The notes under the pieces: generated by a model
Database searches by the model: none
Told to the model about the DNA's origin: nothing
What the model saw: the letters and a program-made list of their open reading frames with translations, nothing else
Translations under genes and position numbers: made by a program
In this document: positions 63,576 to 64,000 of the stretch, one piece after another
Numbering within the stretch: position 1 is the first letter of the stretch
Layout of the letters: each line of letters opens with the position of its first letter
From: Peptoniphilus harei
GTDB lineage: Bacteria; Bacillota; Clostridia; Tissierellales; Peptoniphilaceae
Reading direction: 5' to 3'
Length of the DNA stretch: 64,000 nucleotides
Assembly: GCF_900454685.1 (NCBI RefSeq)
Contig: NZ_UATM01000032.1
Coordinates: 248,001-312,000 of the forward strand

Positions 63576-64000
63576 CTAGGTCTTTAATTCTCTTTCAATT
63601 TCTTCATAGTTTGGCATGTACTTCTTGCACTCATTTATAAAATTCTTGTCGTGGTTAAAGAATTTTAAGTGGACAAGCTCGTGGAGTACAACTGCCTCAA
63701 TGTGTTCTATGGGTCTTGCTGCCAGGTAGAGATTTATTTTTATGTCGCCACGCTTAGGATAGCAGGTTCCCCATCTCACCTTCATCTTCCTTATTTCATA
63801 GGACTTAGCTGTGAGTCCAGTCAAGGCTTCGTATCTTGGAAATATTTCATCCAAGACTTTCTTTAGCTCTCGCCTATAAATTTTTTCAAGCTCTTCTTCT
63901 GAAGTGAAGTTTACCTTTTCGCCAAACAAGTGGTTTTTATAACGTCCTCTTCTCTCATCTTCCCTCTTTAGTCTTTCAATTGCTTCTTTATTATTTTCGA
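63576..64000 (-). CDS. YgjP-type (DUF45) zinc metallopeptidase, N-terminus outside window
   Basis: The frame is open to the window end, so at least 24 residues precede the TTG at 63929 (ENNKEAIERLKREDERRGRY...), and the N-terminus lies beyond. The catalytic motif is LHELVHLKFFNHDKNF: HExxH plus a third His, with WGTCYPKRGDIKINLYLA before it, as in YgjP/UTP-pyrophosphatase-associated metallopeptidases of the SprT-like clan. Substrate is unknown. It precedes a small membrane protein gene in the same unit. Confidence 0.85.
   Translation of the reverse strand, partial: ENNKEAIERLKREDERRGRYKNHLFGEKVNFTSEEELEKIYRRELKKVLDEIFPRYEALTGLTAKSYEIRKMKVRWGTCYPKRGDIKINLYLAARPIEHIEAVVLHELVHLKFFNHDKNFINECKKYMPNYEEIERELKT

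Overview
The window is 64 kb of AT-rich chromosome from a low-GC, Gram-positive, obligately anaerobic bacterium. It has an LPXTG-type surface protein with many G5 domains, an S-layer-homology protein, a type III glutamine synthetase, a monomeric [FeFe] hydrogenase, a superoxide reductase and a butyryl-CoA dehydrogenase/Etf cluster. Together these point to Peptoniphilaceae, most likely an Anaerococcus-like organism. That placement is inference from gene content; no 16S gene is present. There is no prophage, insertion sequence, CRISPR array, tRNA or rRNA in view, and most genes lie on the minus strand.

Layout. 1-1.3 kb: a DUF948/YtxH envelope-stress pair and a well-supported 6S RNA with its own promoter. 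1.3-9 kb: pseudouridine synthase, NAD kinase, CTP synthase, glutamine synthetase III (promoter plus terminator-like leader) and a two-component system. 9-17 kb: YihY, ComF, RecD2, PspC and pyruvate carboxylase. 17-20.6 kb: rplM-rpsI with an L13 leader hairpin, then hydrogenase plus [2Fe-2S] protein divergent from a Crp/Fnr regulator. 20.6-31 kb: PgpA, a membrane protein, ApbE, a ~2,080-residue G5 adhesin (frameshifted) and a branched-chain aminotransferase (frameshifted). 31.8-37.4 kb: etfA-etfB-bcd, a universal stress protein, and a TetR regulator coupled to a DUF2871 membrane protein. 37.9-43.5 kb: a tyrosine-rich SLH protein, a PAS-SpoIIE phosphatase, an RNA methyltransferase and superoxide reductase. 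43.6-51.6 kb: alcohol dehydrogenase, a heterodimeric ABC exporter broken in one subunit by a 37-bp tandem duplication, RidA, EF-Tu and a MATE pump. 52-57.3 kb: 2-hydroxyacid dehydrogenase, formimidoylglutamase, and a tryptophan-type ABC transporter under a T-box with a UGG specifier. 57.4-64 kb: htpG with a degenerate CIRCE, a lipoprotein, tpx, rlmH, small hypotheticals, a ZIP transporter and a partial YgjP-type metallopeptidase.

How the genes work together. The energy genes (Bcd-Etf, hydrogenase, alcohol dehydrogenase, pyruvate carboxylase) describe fermentation in which NADH and ferredoxin balance is central; Rex-like palindromes stand at two of these promoters. Oxygen defence is by superoxide reductase and thiol peroxidase. 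Glutamine synthetase III and CTP synthase look co-transcribed.

The least explained feature is a family of intergenic arrays with a strict 18-bp period (plus-strand consensus near AACTTTATAAATTTTTAT), found in at least four and probably six intergenic regions and in the same orientation each time. A second theme is three separate disruptions within 22 kb (A-run frameshifts in the adhesin and ilvE, and the 37-bp duplication in the exporter), which are either sequence errors or real ON/OFF lesions.
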